From Phycisphaerales bacterium Planc_01 (GTDB lineage: Bacteria > Planctomycetota > Phycisphaerae > Sedimentisphaerales > Anaerobacaceae): 64,000 bases of DNA. The notes under the pieces are model-generated. The model was given only the letters and a program-made list of their open reading frames with translations. It was not told where the DNA came from and did no database searches. A program made the translations under genes and the position numbers. This document shows, piece by piece, positions 26,450 through 35,625 of this stretch (position 1 is the first letter of the stretch; each line of letters opens with the position of its first letter). The stretch spans positions 1 to 64,000 of the forward strand of contig LVBB01000138.1 of NCBI GenBank assembly GCA_001603075.1, read 5' to 3'.

Positions 26450-27076
26450 GTGGGATTGACGAGTTTTCTTCTCAAGGCGATAATCATCTCTCTATCCGGG
26501 GTCATGGCACCGGGGGCGGTGACGACGGCGGCCATTGCCCAGGGGGCGCGACGCCGGTGGGCGGGCGTGCTGATGGCGGTCGGTCACGGCATCGTCGAAA
26601 TCCCTTTGATCTTCTTCATCATGTTCGGTCTGGGCGTTTTGTTTCAGGCCGGCTGGTTCCGGATCGTCGTGGGCCTGTTCGGTGGGGCGTTCCTCATCTG
26701 GATGGGCGTCGGCATGCTGCGCGACAAGGGCGGCGACGGCTCGTCGTCAAGCCGGACCGCTGACGCCGGACCGCTGATGACCGGGCTGATTCTGTCGATC
26801 GGCAATCCGTATTTTCTGCTGTGGTGGGCCACTGTCGGGCTCAACCTCGCCCTGGAGGCCCGTCATCTGGGCTGGCTCGCCTTCGTCCTCTTCGCGCTGG
26901 TTCACTGGCTCTGCGATCTCATCTGGCTGACGATCCTGTCGTTCGGCAGCTTCCACGGGACGAGCGTCCTCGGGCCGCGCAGCCAGCGAATCGTCCTTCA
27001 GGTCTGCGGCATCGCCTTGGCCCTGTTCGGCGTCCACTTCATCTATCGAGCCATCGAGGTCCTGCGCGCCGCATAG
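26450..27076 (+). CDS. LysE-type amino-acid exporter
   Basis: The 208-residue protein has six hydrophobic segments. The LysE/RhtB N-terminal motif is present (KAIIISLSGVMAPGAVTTAA), as is the central SIGNPYFLLWWATVG. The start is GTG at 26450, with GGAGG four bases before it. It probably exports amino acids or similar small molecules across the inner membrane. It is likely co-transcribed with yjbQ. Confidence 0.88.
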   Translation: MGLTSFLLKAIIISLSGVMAPGAVTTAAIAQGARRRWAGVLMAVGHGIVEIPLIFFIMFGLGVLFQAGWFRIVVGLFGGAFLIWMGVGMLRDKGGDGSSSSRTADAGPLMTGLILSIGNPYFLLWWATVGLNLALEARHLGWLAFVLFALVHWLCDLIWLTILSFGSFHGTSVLGPRSQRIVLQVCGIALALFGVHFIYRAIEVLRAA

Positions 27077-27106
27077 CGCCGCAAGAAGTCAAAAACCATC
27101 ATCTTT

Positions 27107-27136
27107 TGGACAACAATTGTCATGCGCCCGTACAAT
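27107..27136 (+). promoter_or_regulatory. Putative promoter with overlapping palindrome
   Basis: TGGACA (27107-27112) and TACAAT (27131-27136) are 18 bases apart, upstream of the fucosidase gene. The palindrome GACAA-CAA-TTGTC (27109-27121) overlaps the -35 box and could be a repressor site. A second -10-like TATACT lies at 27145-27150, without a matching -35. Confidence 0.4.
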
Positions 27137-27224
27137 CCGATCGCTATACTGGCGTATCAATGCCTCGCGCCACACTACGAGGCCACCGTAACCTCGCTCA
27201 CGTTATGTCGTAGGGAGACGCATC

Positions 27225-28745
27225 ATGGACCACACGCACTTCCGTTTCGTAGCCCCCCTGCCCCTGCTCCTGACACTGATGCTGGCCGTCGGTTGTGCAA
27301 CCTCGCATCGCACGCCGGCTGCCAAGCCGTACGAGCCGACGTGGGAGTCGCTGGAGAAGGTCAACGAAGCGCCCGACTGGTTTCGAGACGCCAAGTTCGG
27401 CATCTACTTTCACTGGGGTGTCTATTCGGTGCCGGCCTTCGGGGATGAGTGGTACCCGCGCAACATGTACAACCCCAAGAGTCGCGAGTATCGTCATCAT
27501 GTCGAGAGCTGGGGCGACCCGAATGCGTTCGGCTATCCCGATTTCGTCCCGATGTTCCAGGCCGAAAGGTTCGACGCCGAGGCGTGGGCAGAGTTGTTCG
27601 AGCGGGCCGGAGCGCGATTCGCCGGCCCCGTCGCCGAGCATCACGATGGATGGGCGATGTGGGACAGCAACAAGACGCCCTGGAACGTCGTGAACAAGGG
27701 CCCCAAACGCGACATCACCGGCGAGCTGGAGAAGGCCATCCGCAAACGCGGCATGAAGTTCGTCACGACGTTCCATCACGCCCGGAACAACCTCTGGCAG
27801 AAGCCCGGTCGCGACGGGCAGCTCGCCTGGACCGGACACTACCAGTTCGTCAAAGAGCACTTCCCCGCCCTTCTCGAAGACTCCGAGCGGGCGATCCTGT
27901 ACGGCTATATGCCGCGAGAAGAATTCCTCACTATGTGGCTGGGCAAGCTCACCGAGGTGATCGACAAGTATCGTCCCGACCTGATGTGGTTCGACTCCTG
28001 GCTCGACGAAATCCCTGAGAGTCTCCGGCAGGAGTACCTGGCCTACTACTACAACCGAGCGCAGGAGTGGAACAAGGAGGTCGTCGTCACGCGCAAGCAG
28101 GACGATCTGCCGCTGACTGTCAGCGTGCAGGATATCGAGAAGGGACGCGCCGACCGTCTGACCGAGAACTTCTGGCTGACCGACGATACGATCAGCATGG
28201 GCAGTTGGTGCTATACCAAGGACCTGCGGATCAAGCCAACCTCGGTCGTGCTGCACAGCCTGATCGATACCGTCAGCAAGAACGGCGCCCTGCTGCTGAA
28301 CATCTCGCCGATGGCCAACGGCACCATTCCACAGAACCAGCGTGACGTGCTGCTGGAGATGGGCCGATGGCTGGCGGTCAACGGCGAGGCAATCTACGGC
28401 ACGCGGCCTTGGACGATCTACGGCGAGGGTTCCACGCAGGGCCAGGCGGGGCACTTCGGCGGGGTCACTGATCCGAAAGAGGGCTATCAGCCGGAGGATA
28501 TCCGTTTCACCACGAAGGGCCGTATACTCTACGCCATCAGCCTGGGCTGGGCCGAGGAGTCCCTGACGATCCGATCGTTGAAGTCCGGATCGGAGCTCTT
28601 CATCGGCGAGATTGCCTCGGTTACGTTGCTCGGGAGCAAGGCCAGGATTCCGTGGTCCCGAACGCCCGATGGTCTGGTCATCACCATGCCGAAGGAAAGA
28701 CCGTGTGATTACGCCGTCACATTCAAGATCACACCCAGGAGGTAA
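27225..28745 (+). CDS. Alpha-L-fucosidase (GH29), lipoprotein
   Basis: The 506-residue protein has a signal peptide ending in the lipobox-like LMLAVGCAT (Cys at about 26), so it is probably lipid-anchored. The GH29 catalytic domain has FGIYFHWGVYSVPAFGDEWY, a HHDGWAMWDS motif and the nucleophile region RPDLMWFDSWLDE. It continues to GALLLNISPMANGTIPQNQ and a small beta domain. It removes terminal fucose from glycans such as fucoidan or mucin. No transport or other hydrolase gene is next to it. Confidence 0.92.
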   Translation: MDHTHFRFVAPLPLLLTLMLAVGCATSHRTPAAKPYEPTWESLEKVNEAPDWFRDAKFGIYFHWGVYSVPAFGDEWYPRNMYNPKSREYRHHVESWGDPNAFGYPDFVPMFQAERFDAEAWAELFERAGARFAGPVAEHHDGWAMWDSNKTPWNVVNKGPKRDITGELEKAIRKRGMKFVTTFHHARNNLWQKPGRDGQLAWTGHYQFVKEHFPALLEDSERAILYGYMPREEFLTMWLGKLTEVIDKYRPDLMWFDSWLDEIPESLRQEYLAYYYNRAQEWNKEVVVTRKQDDLPLTVSVQDIEKGRADRLTENFWLTDDTISMGSWCYTKDLRIKPTSVVLHSLIDTVSKNGALLLNISPMANGTIPQNQRDVLLEMGRWLAVNGEAIYGTRPWTIYGEGSTQGQAGHFGGVTDPKEGYQPEDIRFTTKGRILYAISLGWAEESLTIRSLKSGSELFIGEIASVTLLGSKARIPWSRTPDGLVITMPKERPCDYAVTFKITPRR

Positions 28746-28793
28746 TCGCGAAGAGCCGGGGTCGCCCGTCGCGCGACATCGGCCTTGACAGGA

Positions 28794-29621
28794 TCACCGA
28801 GCGGATGGCAGCTTCGCCTGTGCGTAATAGCGATCCACGTCGCGCCCCCGCTTCTCCAGCGTCTGTGCGTTGCGCCGGATGCATCGCATCAGGTGATCCA
28901 AATCGATCCGGCTGTTCTCCATGTACGCCGATATCAGCCGATCCTTCAGACCGTCGTCGAAGTATCGCGAGGACATGCTCCAATGCAGGCGGGAAACGCT
29001 TCGGAACCGGTCGAATGCGGTCCGCGCGTTCGGGATCATGCGGTGAAGGTCGATCACGCTCAGTGCGTAGCCGCCGCCACCCGGATCGGGCTGAATAAAG
29101 ACGTGCCAGATGTACAGATCGGGCAGGGACACGTTGGCATCGTACAGCCGGCGGGCCAGCCTCGCCAGTTCCACCACGACCCGCTCCTTCTCCGTCCGGT
29201 TGAGGTCTCCCCACTGCCGGTCGAGAAAGTCCACCATGCAGACACCCTCGACCTTTTCGGTAACCAGAAACGATCGCCGCTCGAAACCCGCCACCATCTG
29301 CTCTCCGCAGCAAACAGGGTTGCCGGTTTGAATCCCGTGGCTCTGAAGATGCCGTGCGTTGGTCCACTCGATGGCCGCCTGAGACATGGGCCGGCCGAAC
29401 CGCCATACCGCACCGATCGTATCCTTGATCTGCGCGCGGTAGAACCGCTTGAGAAAGAACGTCCTGATGGGCATGTCCTCGACGGTGAACCGGAAGACAT
29501 TTCGCTTCGAATTCTCGTTGACACAGGATCCCTGCACGTCGTCGAAGAAGTGGCTGAAGGTCTCCATGCGGTGCCGGCTGAAGAAGCCCTGCCATGCGTC
29601 AGCGAACACGAGTCTTTCCAT
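28794..29621 (-). CDS. InaA/WaaP-like lipopolysaccharide kinase family protein
   Basis: The 275-residue protein has a kinase-like fold typical of the Kdo/Rdo kinase group. It has FFLKRFYRAQIKD in the N-lobe (ATP-binding lysine), SFLVTEKVEGVCMVDFL, then LPDLYIWHVFI and SVIDLHRM in place of the HxD and DFG segments. The usual histidine of the HRD-like motif is absent (LPD), so catalysis may be altered. The ATG at 29621 has GGAAGGA six bases upstream. It may phosphorylate lipid A core heptose or Kdo, which fits the Kdo genes at 7693-9209, but this is inference. Confidence 0.75.
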   Translation of the reverse strand: MERLVFADAWQGFFSRHRMETFSHFFDDVQGSCVNENSKRNVFRFTVEDMPIRTFFLKRFYRAQIKDTIGAVWRFGRPMSQAAIEWTNARHLQSHGIQTGNPVCCGEQMVAGFERRSFLVTEKVEGVCMVDFLDRQWGDLNRTEKERVVVELARLARRLYDANVSLPDLYIWHVFIQPDPGGGGYALSVIDLHRMIPNARTAFDRFRSVSRLHWSMSSRYFDDGLKDRLISAYMENSRIDLDHLMRCIRRNAQTLEKRGRDVDRYYAQAKLPSAR

Positions 29622-29695
29622 GGCGCATCCTTCCGAAAGGTCGCAGCGGTCCGGTTCGGGCCATGATAGCAGCCGACACGGCACCCGGCAATTCG

Positions 29696-30493
29696 TTACC
29701 GGCTGTGGTCGGCGCCCTGCCACCGCAGAACGGCCAGGACGGGATCGTGATCGGAGACGACAGGCTCGTCGACGATGGCCACTTCCTCGATCTGCCACGG
29801 GTCCGATGGACGAACGAGGATGTAATCAATCTTCGAACGGGGTGCCACGACGTCGGTCCAGCCGGCATCGAACAACACATTCATCGGCTCGCTGCCCGGC
29901 CGTGCGTTGAAATCGCCCGCCAAGATGATGGGAGGACCGTCTTCCACAGGGAACAGTTGGCCGAGTCGAGTCGTCTGCTGTGTCCGGACCTCGTTGTCCA
30001 GATGGCACAGGTGCGTGCCGACGAAGCGAAGCGGGGCGATTCGCTCGGGCTCGATCCAGACCTCCAGCGCCGCACGCGGTTCGCGACCGGGCCGGTACGG
30101 CAGCGGGTGCACCGCCGTCTTCAGTATGGGAAATCGCGAGAGGATGGCATGACCATAGCGGCCGCCCTGATACGGCATGGCCTGCCCGAATACGTGGTGC
30201 ATCTTGCACAGCCGGCCCAACAGCGCCGCCTGGTCGATGCCCGAGGCACGTTCGGTGCGATCGTCCACCTCCTGCAACGCGACAATGTCCGGCGACAGAT
30301 CGTTGATCACCTTCGCCAGACGTTCGTAGTCGAACTTGCCGTCCATCGCCTCGCCGTGATGGATGTTGTAGGTCAGCACGCGCAGTGTCCTGGGGCCCTG
30401 CGGCCCGGCCGGCCGCGATTGACATCCGCCCAGCGCCGTCACCGATAAAAAACCGGCGACGAATGCGATGAACACCCTTCTGGTCTGTCTCAT
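29696..30493 (-). CDS. Endonuclease/exonuclease/phosphatase-family lipoprotein
   Basis: The 265-residue protein has a signal sequence with lipobox SVTALGGC. The EEP fold motifs are in order: VLTYNIHHGE, IVALQEVDD, GHAILSRFPI, GTHLCHLD, GDFNARPGSEP, SKIDYILV and SDHDPVLAV. These are the metal-dependent phosphodiesterase/phosphatase residues. The substrate (DNA, lipid or sugar phosphate) is unknown. The ATG at 30493 follows AGGGGG. It lies beyond the outer face of the inner membrane. Confidence 0.88.
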   Translation of the reverse strand: MRQTRRVFIAFVAGFLSVTALGGCQSRPAGPQGPRTLRVLTYNIHHGEAMDGKFDYERLAKVINDLSPDIVALQEVDDRTERASGIDQAALLGRLCKMHHVFGQAMPYQGGRYGHAILSRFPILKTAVHPLPYRPGREPRAALEVWIEPERIAPLRFVGTHLCHLDNEVRTQQTTRLGQLFPVEDGPPIILAGDFNARPGSEPMNVLFDAGWTDVVAPRSKIDYILVRPSDPWQIEEVAIVDEPVVSDHDPVLAVLRWQGADHSR

Positions 30494-30566
30494 ACGGCCC
30501 CCTGTCACTCGTTGTCCGATTTCTGAATGCAACGCTGAATCACAAGAGAAGATCGAAGCGCCCGCA

Positions 30567-30740
30567 TTATGCCTCGGTTGCGGCTTTCTCGCGGTGCCTT
30601 CTGGCCCGCAGCGCCGATTCCATCTCGGTCAGCAGCTTCTCACGGTTCCATTGCCCGTAGCGACAGGTCCAGTCGGCGCTGAGGTGTCGCAGATGTTCGT
30701 TGATAAGCTGGTTCCGTCGTTCCGGGGTAAGACGCTTCAT
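30567..30740 (-). CDS. Unrecognised 57-residue basic small protein
   Basis: A short ATG frame has a good ribosome binding site, GAAAGGACAGC, and begins 52 bases after the tyrS stop on the same strand. The product starts MKRLTPERRNQLINEHLRHL, is highly charged and helical in character, and includes DWTCRYGQWNREKLLTEME before a basic tail. No family is recognised. The ribosome binding site, strand and protein-like pattern of charged and hydrophobic residues favour a real gene. It is too short for many gene-calling cut-offs. Confidence 0.6.
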   Translation of the reverse strand: MKRLTPERRNQLINEHLRHLSADWTCRYGQWNREKLLTEMESALRARRHREKAATEA

Positions 30741-30792
30741 GCTGTCCTTTCACGTGGATTGTATGTTCGGCCTTCTGTGATGGGCCAGATCG

Positions 30793-31998
30793 TCAGACGC
30801 GGATCTTGGCGAAGCGGCGTTTGCCGACCTGAACGACCATGCCGTCGACCGGCGTGGTGGTGGCGTTCGGATCCGCAACCTTCTGCCCGTCGATGCTGAC
30901 GCCGCCCTGCATGACCATGCGTTTGGCCTCGCCGCCGGTGTCGACCAGCTTGCAGGCCGTAAGGAGTTGCTTGACCGAAATCGGCTCGGCTGGCAAGCAG
31001 AACTCAGGCATCTCGTCGGGCAATTGGCCTTGGGCAAAGACCTTGTCGAACTCGGCCGCCGCCAGTTCGGCCAGCTCGGGGCCGTAGAACTGCGTGACAA
31101 TCGCCTTTCCCAGCGTGACCTTGGCTTCCTTTGGATGGGTCCGGCTGGGGTCCGTCAGCGTCGCGATCTGCTCACGAGGCAGATCGGTCAGCAACGTGTA
31201 GTAGTTGGCCATCATCGCATCCGAGATGCTCATGATCTTGCCGAACATGTCGTTCGGGGCATCCGTGACGCCAACGTAGTTGCCCTTGGACTTGCTCATC
31301 TTCTCTTTGCCGTCAAGGCCGACGAGGATGGGCATGGTGATGACGATCTGCGGCGGCTGGTCGTGCATCCGCTGCAGATCGCGGCCGACGAGGTTGTTGA
31401 AGGTCTGGTCGGTGCCGCCCAGCTCGACGTCGCTGCGAATCATCACGGAGTCGTAGCCTTGCATGAGCGGATACAGGAACTCGTGAATTCCGATCGGATC
31501 GCCGGCCTTGTAGCGCAGCTCGAATGTGTCGCGTTCGAGCATGCGGGCGACCGTCATGCTGCTGGCCAGCTTGATCAGGTCGGCCAGATTGAGCTTGGCG
31601 AGCCACTCGCTGTTGTAGCGGACCTCGAGCTTGTCGGGCGAGGTATTGAGGATGTGTCCGGCCTGATTGAAATAGGTGCGGGCGTTTCGCTCGATCTGCT
31701 CGGGCGAGAGCATGGGCCGGGTCGCATTCTGGCCCGTCGGATCGCCCACCCGGGCGGTGTAGTCGCCGATGATCAGGACCGCCTTGTGCCCCATGTCCTG
31801 AAACTGGCGCATCTTGCGGAGCACAACCGTATGGCCCAGATGGATGTCCGGGCTGGTCGGGTCCAGTCCCAGCTTGATCCGCATCTGCCGGCCTGCCTTG
31901 CCAGCATCCACCAGCCGCTGGGCCAGGTCGGTCTCCGTATAGACCTCCACCGTGCCACGTTTCAACGCCTCTACGGTCTGTACCACATTGTCCGACAT
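30793..31998 (-). CDS. tyrS: Tyrosyl-tRNA synthetase
   Basis: The 401-residue class I synthetase has the HIGH-type motif HLGHT, the KMSKS motif EKMSKSKGNYVG, GGTDQTFN for substrate binding, and a C-terminal S4 RNA-binding domain (ISVKQLLTACKLVDTGGEAK). It charges tRNA-Tyr. The domain order and length match the long, eubacterial TyrZ-type group. The ATG at 31998 has GGGAGGCAGG upstream; the longer frame from 32217 is not protein-like. Confidence 0.96.
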   Translation of the reverse strand: MSDNVVQTVEALKRGTVEVYTETDLAQRLVDAGKAGRQMRIKLGLDPTSPDIHLGHTVVLRKMRQFQDMGHKAVLIIGDYTARVGDPTGQNATRPMLSPEQIERNARTYFNQAGHILNTSPDKLEVRYNSEWLAKLNLADLIKLASSMTVARMLERDTFELRYKAGDPIGIHEFLYPLMQGYDSVMIRSDVELGGTDQTFNNLVGRDLQRMHDQPPQIVITMPILVGLDGKEKMSKSKGNYVGVTDAPNDMFGKIMSISDAMMANYYTLLTDLPREQIATLTDPSRTHPKEAKVTLGKAIVTQFYGPELAELAAAEFDKVFAQGQLPDEMPEFCLPAEPISVKQLLTACKLVDTGGEAKRMVMQGGVSIDGQKVADPNATTTPVDGMVVQVGKRRFAKIRV

Positions 31999-32195
31999 AA
32001 ACCTGCCTCCCGATCTTGCCTGCCGTTCAAAAGGAAGCGACGATATTAGCCAGAGCGACCGTGTAATGCAACCGAGAAATCCACCCCGTACGCCCGCGCG
32101 GAAGGCGGGGCCTGCCGCTTGCCCATCGGCCGCGAGGCGAGTATAGTCGCTGCCTCGTTCGAAGCGTCCCAAATCGGATGGCCACGAGGAGTTGA

Positions 32196-32696
32196 ATGGA
32201 ACAGCGGCGCATGCCAAGCGTTGAAATCGTTGAGGCGGACCTGGATTGTGTCACCCATCAGCAGGCGGTGGTCGAATTGATCAATGCATACGCCGCCGAC
32301 CCGATGGGCAATGGCCGGCCGCTTCGGCCGCAGGTACGAGCCAACCTGATCGACGGGTTGCGGCGGCACCCCACGACGCTCATCCTCCTCGCCTGGCAGG
32401 ATGATCGGGCGGTCGGGATCGCCGTCTGCTTTCGCGGGTTTTCCACGTTTCACGCCCGGCCCCTGCTCAACATTCACGACCTGGCGGTGCTGCCGGACTG
32501 TCGTGGAGGGGGAATCGGGCGACGACTACTGGACGCCGTGGCAGAAAAGGCCGCACAGTTGGATTGCTGCAAGCTCACGCTGGAGGTGCTGGAGAACAAC
32601 CATCGCGCCAGACGTCTGTACGAGGCCGCCGGATTCGCACAGGCCCGATACCACCAGAGCGCCGGCGGCTCATTGTTCTACGCCAAACCCCTCTGA
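32196..32696 (+). CDS. GNAT-family N-acetyltransferase
   Basis: The 166-residue protein has the GNAT core: LLNIHDLAVLPDCRGGGIGR (motif A acetyl-CoA loop), then KLTLEVLENNHRARRLYEAAGF. Substrate is unknown. The ATG at 32196 follows GAGGAG. It diverges from tyrS and converges on dus, whose end is 20 bases away. Confidence 0.9.
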   Translation: MEQRRMPSVEIVEADLDCVTHQQAVVELINAYAADPMGNGRPLRPQVRANLIDGLRRHPTTLILLAWQDDRAVGIAVCFRGFSTFHARPLLNIHDLAVLPDCRGGGIGRRLLDAVAEKAAQLDCCKLTLEVLENNHRARRLYEAAGFAQARYHQSAGGSLFYAKPL

Positions 32697-32715
32697 TCCG
32701 AGCTGCCGGCAGGCA

Positions 32716-33717
32716 TCACCGGGCCGCGTTACCGCCGTACAGGGCGTCGATCCCGGCCTCGACGGCGGCTCGCGTCTCTGCCGCCATCAGGGTGATCGTC
32801 ACCTGCTTGCGATTGGGATGAAGCCGGGCATAACGAACCACGAACTTGCGGAAGTAGCCGATCGCTCGCTTTTCCGGATAGCCGTTCAGCACGCGATGGA
32901 AGTGCTCGAGCATGATCTCACGCTGCTCAGCCAGGTCCGGCGGAGGCGGAACCGGGCGATTCTCCCACACGCAGCGCAGATCGCGGAAGATCCACGGATT
33001 GCCGATCGCGCCACGGGCAACGACAAACCCGTCGAGCCCGGTCCGCTTCAGGAGATCGACCGTTGCCTGGGGATCGAAGATGTCGCCGCTGCCGATGACG
33101 GTGGCCGACGGAAATCGGGCCTTGACCCTGGCCAGGGCGTCCCAGTCGGCCTTACCACGGTAGCGCTGCGAGACGGTGCGTCCGTGGATGACCAGGGCAT
33201 CGACCCCCTCGTCGACCGACCGCGTTACGATCTCCCAGAAGTCGTCCTGGGACTTGGGCCGGTGATCGGTGCCGATGCGGAGCTTGATCAGCAGCGGACA
33301 GGTGACGGACTCGCGGACCGCCTTGACGATGTCGATGACCGTCTTGGGATGGGCCATCAGGGCGCCGCCGCGTCCGCGCCGCAGGACCTTGGGCACCGGA
33401 CAGGCGAAGTTCAGGTCGATCACATCGTATCCGACCGCCACCAGGTCGCGGGCGGCCTTGGCCATGACGGCTGGGGTCTCGCCCATGATCTGAGCGCCCA
33501 CCGGATGCTCGTCGATACCGGGCCGGAAACAGGCCTTGCGCAGGACGCGCGGCTCGGCCATGCTCTTGGCCAGCATCACATCGGTCAGCGCAAAGGGACA
33601 GCCATAGCGGCGGGCAAACAGGCGCATCGTGTAATCGCTGTAACCGCTCAGGGACGCCTGGAAGAAGGGAACATCCAGCGTCAGGCTGCCGAGTTTCAGA
33701 TGGATCGGATCGTGCAT
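32716..33717 (-). CDS. dus: tRNA-dihydrouridine synthase
   Basis: The 333-residue TIM-barrel flavoprotein has the catalytic cysteine in DLNFACPVPKVLRRGRGG, an FMN-phosphate loop (VIGSGDIFDP, FVVARGAIGNPWIF) and LVIHGRTVSQRY. It reduces uridines in tRNA D-loops. It is DusB-like in general layout, but the subtype is not certain. The ATG at 33717 follows AAGGAGAAT. It lies downstream of the glycan cluster on the same strand. Confidence 0.93.
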   Translation of the reverse strand: MHDPIHLKLGSLTLDVPFFQASLSGYSDYTMRLFARRYGCPFALTDVMLAKSMAEPRVLRKACFRPGIDEHPVGAQIMGETPAVMAKAARDLVAVGYDVIDLNFACPVPKVLRRGRGGALMAHPKTVIDIVKAVRESVTCPLLIKLRIGTDHRPKSQDDFWEIVTRSVDEGVDALVIHGRTVSQRYRGKADWDALARVKARFPSATVIGSGDIFDPQATVDLLKRTGLDGFVVARGAIGNPWIFRDLRCVWENRPVPPPPDLAEQREIMLEHFHRVLNGYPEKRAIGYFRKFVVRYARLHPNRKQVTITLMAAETRAAVEAGIDALYGGNAAR

Positions 33718-33869
33718 ATTCTCCTTGAGGCGTTCCTGCGGCTTTTCGGTCGGCCCAAGCCGTGTCCGGTTGTCTTCAACGGGACGACGAGCGACAGAGA
33801 GGGTATCCGGGCGCTGGCATTCTGTCAACCGGAGCCGCCCGTCGTTCGGAGCCGAGGCACGCGTGGGTC

Positions 33870-34874
33870 TCAGGCCGATTCAAGCGGCTTCGATTGGATC
33901 GCCCAGACAAGCTGGTAGCCCAAACCGAGGACCGCCAGGAAGAGCTGCGAACTGAACAGGATCATCGACATCAGCAAGGCGTGGGGCTGTGCGACGCCAT
34001 AGGCCGTCAGCAGACCGACGACCGTCACCTCGCGCACACCCAGATTGCCCACGGTAATGGGCACCTTGCTGAGAAGGAACACGGTGGCCCATAGCCAAAT
34101 CAGGACGCTGAGTCCGACGGTCACGTGGGCAGCGCGGGCCGCACAGAAATGGATCGCCAGACCGACGAGGAGTCCGTCGAGGGCGTTCACAGCAGCAATG
34201 GTCAGATGGAACCGCAGTCCGGCGTTCTGAAAGACCGCCAATTGCGAAAGGATGTCATGTCCTCGCTGTTGCATGCGGCCAGGCAGAAACCTCAACGGGA
34301 CGGCCAGCGAGCGCGTCACTACCTGTCCGGTAAGACCGTTCAGAAGCAGAACACACAGCAGCACAACGCCTGCGAGAAGCGCCGCGCACACCACCGGCAA
34401 GACCCAATCGTGTCGTGCTTGCGGAAAGAGCACATGGGTCGGGTTCGTCGCGATCAGGGTCGCCAGGCCCACCACCGTCATCGCGAACAACAGCATGAAC
34501 TGGTTGTAGAGCATGCTGCTCAGGACATGGGTGCCCTTGCCGGTGTGCTTCTTGAGGATGTACCACTTGACGCCGGTGCTCAGGATGCCGGGAAGGATGA
34601 GGCTGTAGAGGGCCGTCACCGAACTGGCGCCGAAGAGAACGGCGAGTGGGACGTCACAACCCTGCCGGCGCAGGATCAGGCGGAGCGCAACCGACTGGAC
34701 GCCGTAGAACACAGCGGCGAAGAACCACACACCAAGCAGGTAGGTCCATCGTGCGGTCCGCGCCACCTGCCAGAAGTGTTGCATGTCCACCTGCCGGAAC
34801 ACGTAGCAGAGCAACCCGACGGTAATCGTCAGTCGCAAAAGAAGTTTCGCAATGGCCCTGGTCCGCTCGGTCAT
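33870..34874 (-). CDS. UPF0104/AglD-like flippase-domain membrane protein
   Basis: The 334-residue protein has about eight membrane segments and the family motifs LYSLILPGILSTGVKWYILK and KVPITVGNLGVREVTVVGLL. The ATG at 34874 has GGTGGAAG upstream. It closes the surface-glycan cluster and is a distant paralogue of the protein encoded at 15568-16614. Known relatives act with polyprenyl-linked glycan pathways or in lipid aminoacylation; neither is shown here. Confidence 0.82.
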   Translation of the reverse strand: MTERTRAIAKLLLRLTITVGLLCYVFRQVDMQHFWQVARTARWTYLLGVWFFAAVFYGVQSVALRLILRRQGCDVPLAVLFGASSVTALYSLILPGILSTGVKWYILKKHTGKGTHVLSSMLYNQFMLLFAMTVVGLATLIATNPTHVLFPQARHDWVLPVVCAALLAGVVLLCVLLLNGLTGQVVTRSLAVPLRFLPGRMQQRGHDILSQLAVFQNAGLRFHLTIAAVNALDGLLVGLAIHFCAARAAHVTVGLSVLIWLWATVFLLSKVPITVGNLGVREVTVVGLLTAYGVAQPHALLMSMILFSSQLFLAVLGLGYQLVWAIQSKPLESA

Positions 34875-34914
34875 ACGCTTCCACCGGCTCGTCGTGGTTG
34901 AATCGTCCTGGGCA

Positions 34915-35625
34915 TCACGATCCGCTCGCTCCGGCGATCAGGACCTTGCGCGAGAAGGTCAGTTGAATCTTGTAGAGCTTCATGAGCAATCGGCTTTTGG
35001 GGAACCACGCATGGAGCGTCCCGAACGGCAAACGGCCCGCGACCGCCGACGCCAGCAGCCCGCCCAGCCCTGCCAGCGGTCCCGACAGATACGTACTTCG
35101 GCAGGTGTCGTAACCGGCGCTGACCAGCAACTGCGAAAGGCGACGTTGGGTCGTGACGTAACCGTGTGAGAAATCGCTGTTGAAAAAATGCCATCGCAGA
35201 TTGAGGTAATCGGGCGAGCAGACCACGAACCGGCCCTTCGGCGTAAGGCATCTTCGTATCTGCTCGGCAATCGCCAGGGCCTCCTTTACGTCGCTCATGT
35301 GCTCCAGAACATTGATCATCACCGCACAGTCAAATCTCTCTTCCATCTCAGGCAACGGCGGAACCAGTGCACGAACCACCCGAGCCCCCCGCTTCTCCAG
35401 CGCTTCGGCCAGATGGGGGTTGGGCTCGATCGCCGTATACGAAATCGATCGCTCCAGGCAGAGGTCGGCGAACGCCCCTCGTCCCGGGCCGATCTCAAGG
35501 ACCTTGTTCCCGGCTTTCAACTCAGCGAATTCCAGGATGCGCCGGCAGAAGCGCGAAGCCACCCACGCGCCGACACCGGTGGGCCGATCCTGATGAAAAT
35601 GGTCGTAGAACGTTGTCTGATTCAT
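34915..35625 (-). CDS. SAM-dependent class I methyltransferase
   Basis: The 236-residue protein has the SAM motif KVLEIGPGRGAFADLCLE and the post-I acidic residue in YTAIEPNPHL, then CAVMINVLEHMSDVKEAL. A C-terminal segment is hydrophobic. Its ATG overlaps the stop of the upstream methyltransferase gene (ATGA). It probably methylates a sugar or lipid-linked glycan in this cluster; the acceptor is not known. Confidence 0.85.
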   Translation of the reverse strand: MNQTTFYDHFHQDRPTGVGAWVASRFCRRILEFAELKAGNKVLEIGPGRGAFADLCLERSISYTAIEPNPHLAEALEKRGARVVRALVPPLPEMEERFDCAVMINVLEHMSDVKEALAIAEQIRRCLTPKGRFVVCSPDYLNLRWHFFNSDFSHGYVTTQRRLSQLLVSAGYDTCRSTYLSGPLAGLGGLLASAVAGRLPFGTLHAWFPKSRLLMKLYKIQLTFSRKVLIAGASGS

